A stretch of DNA of 64,000 nt, taken from positions 62,001 through 126,000 of the forward strand of contig MU404156.1 in assembly GCA_022695795.1 (NCBI GenBank), written 5' to 3'. The position numbers and the translations under genes are program-made. The notes under the pieces are model-generated. The model did not search any database and was not told the DNA's origin. It was given only the letters and a program-made list of their open reading frames with translations. This DNA comes from Biscogniauxia marginata (taxonomy: Eukaryota > Ascomycota > Sordariomycetes > Xylariales > Xylariaceae). This document shows, piece after piece, positions 59,301 through 64,000 of the stretch (positions within the stretch are counted from its first letter, which is position 1; every line of letters begins with the position of its first letter).

Positions 59301-61968
59301 AGAATTAGTCTTCCCTATTGAACAGTGCTCGCTAGTTGCGGCAGGCCATCATGTAATCTTCATTTTCACACTAAACACTCTCGTATGAGAGCTTATAAAC
59401 TTGGGAGGAAGCAGTGGACTTTTCATATCATGGCCTCGAGGTAGAAATCTGTAGGTATCAACAGGTAGCAAGCTTACTCCATAACTTAGCGAAGTATCGT
59501 GGCCCAGTTCGGTACCTAGAGTATGGCGGCGGTTTCACTGCACAGGATAGCTCTTTAAGGGGGTCGCATCGTTCGCATCGAGTCTTGCAGCGACGACCCC
59601 TTTTCTAGTCTCTAGTGAACCACCCAGGCTACATACGTCGCTGCGTCCCAACACATTTGCCTCTGTCTAACGCGAGGACGACGAGTACATTAAGAACCAG
59701 AAAAGTGTCTCGTTTTATAACGCCCTGGTCTAACATACCGGACTTCCGACTACCCGGATCAGGGATAAGCTCATGGTATGCGATCTCCTCAATGCCAAAA
59801 TGGCGATCATTAACAATTACCTCGCAGATCATCTCAAGACAGTGACTCATTCGAATATACAGTTTGAATTTGGGAGGGATGAGGGTTCGTCGAGCTAGCC
59901 CTTGGTCTTACACAGCACTTAGCTGTTTGTCCCGTTATATATCTGCAAGGCTGAACTAGCATTTAGGGTGAATTTTAATTTCTATAAGCGTATGCTTTTC
60001 AATATTTGAACCATACTACGAGACCCCTGAGTCTTTGTTTATCGTCTGTCTGTTACGTGCTAGGTACGATATATTGATGTTTGCCCCTCACCCCCTCAAA
60101 CAGATAAATATATCTCTACCTACACACATATGGAGAGGCCGCGAAAAGAGAGGATATAATATATCTACAAGACTCGCGGCTACGCCTCTCAGCATGTCGT
60201 TGGCGTATTCTTCTTCGAAGAAATCACGGAGGCTACGCCCAAGGGACCACTATACAAACCAGGGACTTTTATCATTTGCTCCTAAGACGGCGCAATGTCA
60301 GCTCGGCCAATAGGCAAAGCTTACGGACGTCACACCTGCAGGCCACATGCCCATCCCACATGTGTGTGCCTATGCACGCCAATTAGGCCTCCTACTTGTA
60401 TAGATCATACCGAAAGCTGATGACGCAAGGTGTGAACAATGCCATTCATCTAGGTAGGTAGGTATGCTCGCAACCATAGTGGCGGGTCAGCAGTCTACGG
60501 TGTACCCCGGAAAATCACGAGTGCGTCTCCAGACCTTATTATTTGCCTCAGTGATTTAATGAGCTGATTGCTCCCTTTTTCCTGGAGACCGAGGGGGCTC
60601 ACCTGACGTTATCGCTGTCAAGTGACGTTAAATCGCTCAAGGCTATGAATCGAGAAATATTATAAAAAGAACAACCAGAGTAGAGGTGCTTGGACAATTG
60701 CCATCGAACTGACCGACTCGACTAATAAGCTGGACTTATCTATCACCAAGATGGATGGCAAACCACCTGACTTAATACCTACCTTAGGTGGATATCATCG
60801 GTTTCCCAGGTAAAGCTCCGGTTTGGATAAGACAAAATAGAGACTAATGTCGTGTATCAAGTGATACCCTACAAGACAAACTCAAAACATTACCAAATAA
60901 ATGTGTTAATACTTAGTGGACAGCCTCAGATGGTGGAGGGATCCCCGTCCCAGAGCTCAGAGACAACCTAGACATTTGGTTTGAGGTTATGATGGCAAAA
61001 GATGGGTTGAATTTGATATGGATTGGACTTCATCTTCAGCCCGGCGGATTCACAGGTAAGAGGAGAACGATGTACGCGGCTTGATGGTGAAGGCTATGCA
61101 ATATACAGCCAGGCTTTTTTTAATCGAGAATTGTGTTCAGATGTTGCGTCGCTAAGTAGGTATTTACCGTCTGTTATATAGGTGGAAGGGGGCGGGAATG
61201 GTTTCCCCCGACCTGAGGACCGTCACGTTGTTGCGTGATGGGCTAAGAACGCTTTCATCCGCCACACTCATGGAATCTTCAGGTTCCAGTGGCGGGCCGG
61301 GGGAATATGGATCCAGCCGTGGCTGGTTTTTTTTGTGGCTCAGGTACCTAGGTGCTAGGTAGTAGGTACTTCCATGGAGTCTTCCGTCGAACCGAACGTT
61401 GACCCCATCAGCTTGGACCAAGAGCTTCCGGCTCAGCCCACTTCCAGTGTGTCGTTGACGCAACCGACAAAAGCTCCAAATTTGTCAATTGGAAAAATTC
61501 GGGAAGTGCCTCATTCGAAGCTCACGCCACTATCACCACTACCAAGGCCTTAGGTATTCCAGTTCGCACACACACACGCGTACTACCAATCACCAACCGG
61601 TAAGGTTCTCCAGGTTTTAATCCCACCCGTAATTATAGCATCTAGATCTCTCTATATCTTACCCCATCATCTACCCGTTTGTTCCCGCGACTAAGAATCC
61701 ACGTACTTGCTTTTGCCTACCTCAACCATATCTATAAAACATCTCTACCTGCCTGCCTATCTATCTAACCACCGATATCTCTCTTGACCTTAAAACCTCC
61801 TAAGCTCTCCTCTGCCACCCTTGTTCCTCATTGAGATTTTGCGTATCTACCTAATTAACTCACTACAACCCTCTTTGACTTGTTATTAACTCACTCCCTT
61901 GCCCTCACACACAACAGGCCAACCACCCCTCCTCTAAACGACCGCGCTATCCAGCGACATCATCAAAC
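56363..61968. other. Gene-poor 5.6-kb region
   Basis: It starts with the 14-3-3 promoter (GT-rich tract 56,840-56,900). From 57,410 to 57,840 and again near 58,590, 60,458 and 61,345 there are many copies of GGTAGGTACCT-like words on both strands. Two minus-strand open frames with protein-like composition (58830-59258 and 59629-59850) match nothing I know and may be relics. A stem of GGGGTCG/CGACCCC lies at 59,561-59,602. The end (61,560-61,960) is the CT/TATC-rich leader of the IF1 gene. Confidence 0.5.
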
Positions 61969-62550
61969 ATGTACCGCCAGGCCCTAATCAAGGTCCCCTC
62001 GCGCCGGGCATTCTCGATGACTGCCCGCGCCATGGCCAGCGGAGACACCGGAGCGCCGCCCAAGACCGGCGGCCCAGGGTACGTTCTAGTTCCAGCCCTC
62101 CCCTTTCACCACATTCTTGATATACATACCTATGCATAAAACCCCGAAACAAAAAGGAGAGCAAAAACCCGGAGAGCATTTTAACATACATATGCTAACT
62201 CCCCGCCCTTGCGAACAGAGACGCCTTCCAGAAGCGCGAGAAGGCCAACGAGGACTTCGTCATCCGCCAGCGGGAGAGGGAGAAGCTGCAGGAGCTCAAG
62301 AAGAGGCTGGTAGAGCAGCAGCATAACCTGAAGAAGCTGTCCGACCACATGTGAGTGTGCCCGCCACCGCCGTCTATCTATCTATCCCTGCCCCTGTCCC
62401 TGTCCCTATATAAGGAGGATATCCTCCACTATTGTGCTATTTGGAAAGGAAGAAGAAAAAGGAATGGAAGTGCTGATTATATATGCCCTTACGGCGGCGC
62501 ACAGTGACGAGTTGACCGGCCATGATGATGCTACGAGGAATAAATTCTAA
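61969..62550 (+). CDS. inh1: Mitochondrial F1F0-ATPase inhibitor (IF1)
   Basis: Three exons: 61969-62078, 62219-62350, 62505-62550, giving 95 residues. IF1 blocks ATP hydrolysis by the mitochondrial ATP synthase when matrix pH falls, inserting a helix into F1. The N-terminus (MYRQALIKVPSRRAFSMTARAMA) is a basic, serine-containing matrix-targeting sequence. The inhibitory part begins GDAFQKREKANEDFVIRQRE and continues into a long charged helix (KLQELKKRLVEQQHNLKKLS) ending in DHIDELTGHDDATRNKF. Introns of 140 and 154 bp are longer than others in the window. The leader upstream has CTATCTATC-type repeats. Confidence 0.92.
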
Positions 62551-63027
62551 GCAAGAGAAGTATCGATGAGGAGGGATCAGCGGGGGACGGGAGCACAGTT
62601 GCGGTTGTTTAAGACGCCCAAGCTGAGTATAAGGAAGGGGGAAAGGGAAAGAGAAAATAGAGAGATTGCACGCAGATATGAACTTTGGGCCCGAGAAAAC
62701 GAAAGGTTGTTCCTCTAGTCATCCGTGTTCTTGGTGTCCTAGTAGTGTACATACATACGCCTTCGTTCGTCATTGCACTTGTGCGCATCTGTGCGCTTTA
62801 CTCCATCCACTGCCTGTTCTCCAGGGGAAGAAAAAAAAGATCCTCAACTCTCACCCTCTTATCATGTCACACAACTCACTCAGAGTGTTCCTTTTCCATG
62901 CGACAAAGTGATGGATATTGTTCGCAACCGATGAATTATCTCAACCCGTGCATGATTCCCGCATCCCGTTATCATTACAAGACGAAAAAGCCCTCTCTCT
63001 GCACATTCGCTCTTTGGTCCGTAAGCA
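62551..63027. other. Convergent intergenic region
   Basis: 3' flanks of the IF1 and nsp1 genes. An A-run at about 62,830-62,839. Nothing else seen. Confidence 0.5.
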
Positions 63028-64000
63028 TCATCTTCGCCCCATGTACGACCGGTAGAAGCTATCCGCGTTGTCCTGTTCCGGACCTCCGAACTGGTTGCCG
63101 ATGGTACTGCTCGCCTTCTGCGCGGCGGTAACCTTGGCTTGTAGTGCTGCGGCGTTTGTATCGATCCACTGAAGCTGGGTGAGGTGGCCGTTGAGGACGC
63201 GCACAATCTGGCTCAGCTAGAAGACAGGTATCAGTACAGACCACACACCAGACATTTGTTGTACGAGTATACTTACCGGGTCGTCAGGCTTGTTGCCCTT
63301 GCTGACGGTTCCTGATATGTCGTTGATTTCCTTGATCATCTTCGTCAAGTCACGGCCCATCTCGTCCAGCCGCTCAGTGATCTTCTCGGCCAGTTTGTAT
63401 GTCCTCTCGCGTTCCTGGTCGGGACCCGCTAGCTGTTCACCAGGTCCTAATTGCTTGGCAAACAATTCATCCACCTCGCCCTCGTACTTGTCAAGCCATG
63501 ACTCCAGTTCTTCCTGTTGGCTCTCCACCGCAACTAGGTGGCGCTCAACTTCACGGCTGGCCTTTTCAGCTTCAAAAGTGTTCAGGTAGAGCTTCTGGAT
63601 TTTCTCTCCATTCTCAACCAACAGGCGATCCCATGCCGCCACTTGAGAAGCCTGATGCTTGAAATCTTTCTGGTACTTTGAAAGATCTGAAGCCCAGCGG
63701 TTAATAATCTCGTCCATTGTCTTATTCTTTAGACGGGCCATTGTTGAGGTTGGTCCGGTGGTTGAAGCACCTAGATTGGCGTTTGTAGCTGGAGCAGGTT
63801 GAGAAGCAGGACCATTTGTCGATGGGGTAGCCTTTGATGCACCACCAAAAAGAGAGCCCGCTGAAGGAGCAGCCGTCGTGGTTGAGGCCGAGCTGGTACC
63901 TGGAGCCGTAGTGGAGGTGGTTGCCCCAGTAGCCGGTGCAGTGGTAGCAGTTGGAGCTGCAGCCGAAGCAGCAGGTCCGCTACCAAAGAGACTGGAGCCG
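63028..64000 (-). CDS. nsp1: Nucleoporin Nsp1, C-terminal part (5' end outside window)
   Basis: Minus-strand frame entering from the right edge (64000-63277), a 60-bp intron (63217-63276), then the last exon 63216-63028. Nsp1 is an FG nucleoporin of the central transport channel and partners Nup49, Nup57 and Nup82. The visible N-terminal part has two SLFG repeats in Ser/Thr/Ala/Pro-rich sequence. The Nsp1 C domain follows (LKNKTMDEIINRWASDLSKY, then AAWDRLLVENGEKIQKLY). It is a three-segment coiled coil that continues across the intron (LSQIVRVLNGHLTQLQWIDT) and ends FYRSYMGRR. Everything expected of the C-terminal domain is intact; the bulk of the FG repeats lies beyond the window. Confidence 0.95.

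Overview
The window looks like a chromosome segment of a filamentous ascomycete (Pezizomycotina; I infer Sordariomycetes). The evidence is the gene structure (short introns of about 50-70 bp with GT/GC-AG ends and CTAAC-type branch sites), the family versions of the genes, and the two-compartment base composition. About 29 kb (0.77-30.2 kb) plus a small block at 37.08-38.5 kb is extremely AT-rich, full of stop codons, and carries only C-to-T / G-to-A differences between repeat copies. This is the footprint of repeat-induced point mutation (RIP). The rest is ordinary gene space.

Layout. 1-428: 3' end of a gamma-glutamylcyclotransferase (AIG2-like) gene. 0.77-30.2 kb: a graveyard of mobile elements. 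It holds a Fot1/pogo-type DNA transposon (1426-3286), two copies of a foldback/MITE-like element (3393-3964, 7283-7719), a solo LTR inside another GC-richer insert (about 9745-10384), and a chromodomain-bearing Ty3/gypsy element (11184-26587, target duplication ATCGT). A second related element is nested inside it in opposite orientation (16286-23839, duplication AGATA), as is an unrelated 196-bp solo LTR (14730-14925, duplication TATAT). A 16-bp tandem repeat abuts a 99-base assembly gap (28598-28696).

30.2-37.05 kb is an island of normal composition between AT-rich blocks. It contains about 3 kb that I cannot explain, then a secreted heme-thiolate peroxidase/peroxygenase gene (33207-34257) and an atypical kinase gene with DFE in place of DFG (35515-36970). 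A third MITE copy lies at 37191-37608.

38.96-64.0 kb is conserved housekeeping gene space: enolase (-), a fungal multi-pass membrane protein (-), M1 aminopeptidase Ape2 type (-), spliceosomal DEAD-box helicase Prp28 (-), mitoribosomal protein mL59/MRPL25 (+), diphthamide J-protein Dph4 (+), 14-3-3 (-), mitochondrial ATPase inhibitor IF1 (+) and the C-terminal half of nucleoporin Nsp1 (-). These genes are not a pathway; they are independently regulated conserved genes. Prp28 and mL59 share a 0.47-kb divergent promoter. A 5.6-kb gene-poor stretch lies between 14-3-3 and IF1.

Exon models were built by hand from splice signals and reading-frame continuity; for all complete multi-exon models the summed exon length is a multiple of three. 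I found no clear new multi-gene system. The most unusual material is the LTR family set with shared inner halves and exchanged outer halves, the MITE with two alternative ends, and the unexplained island at 30.2-33.2 kb.
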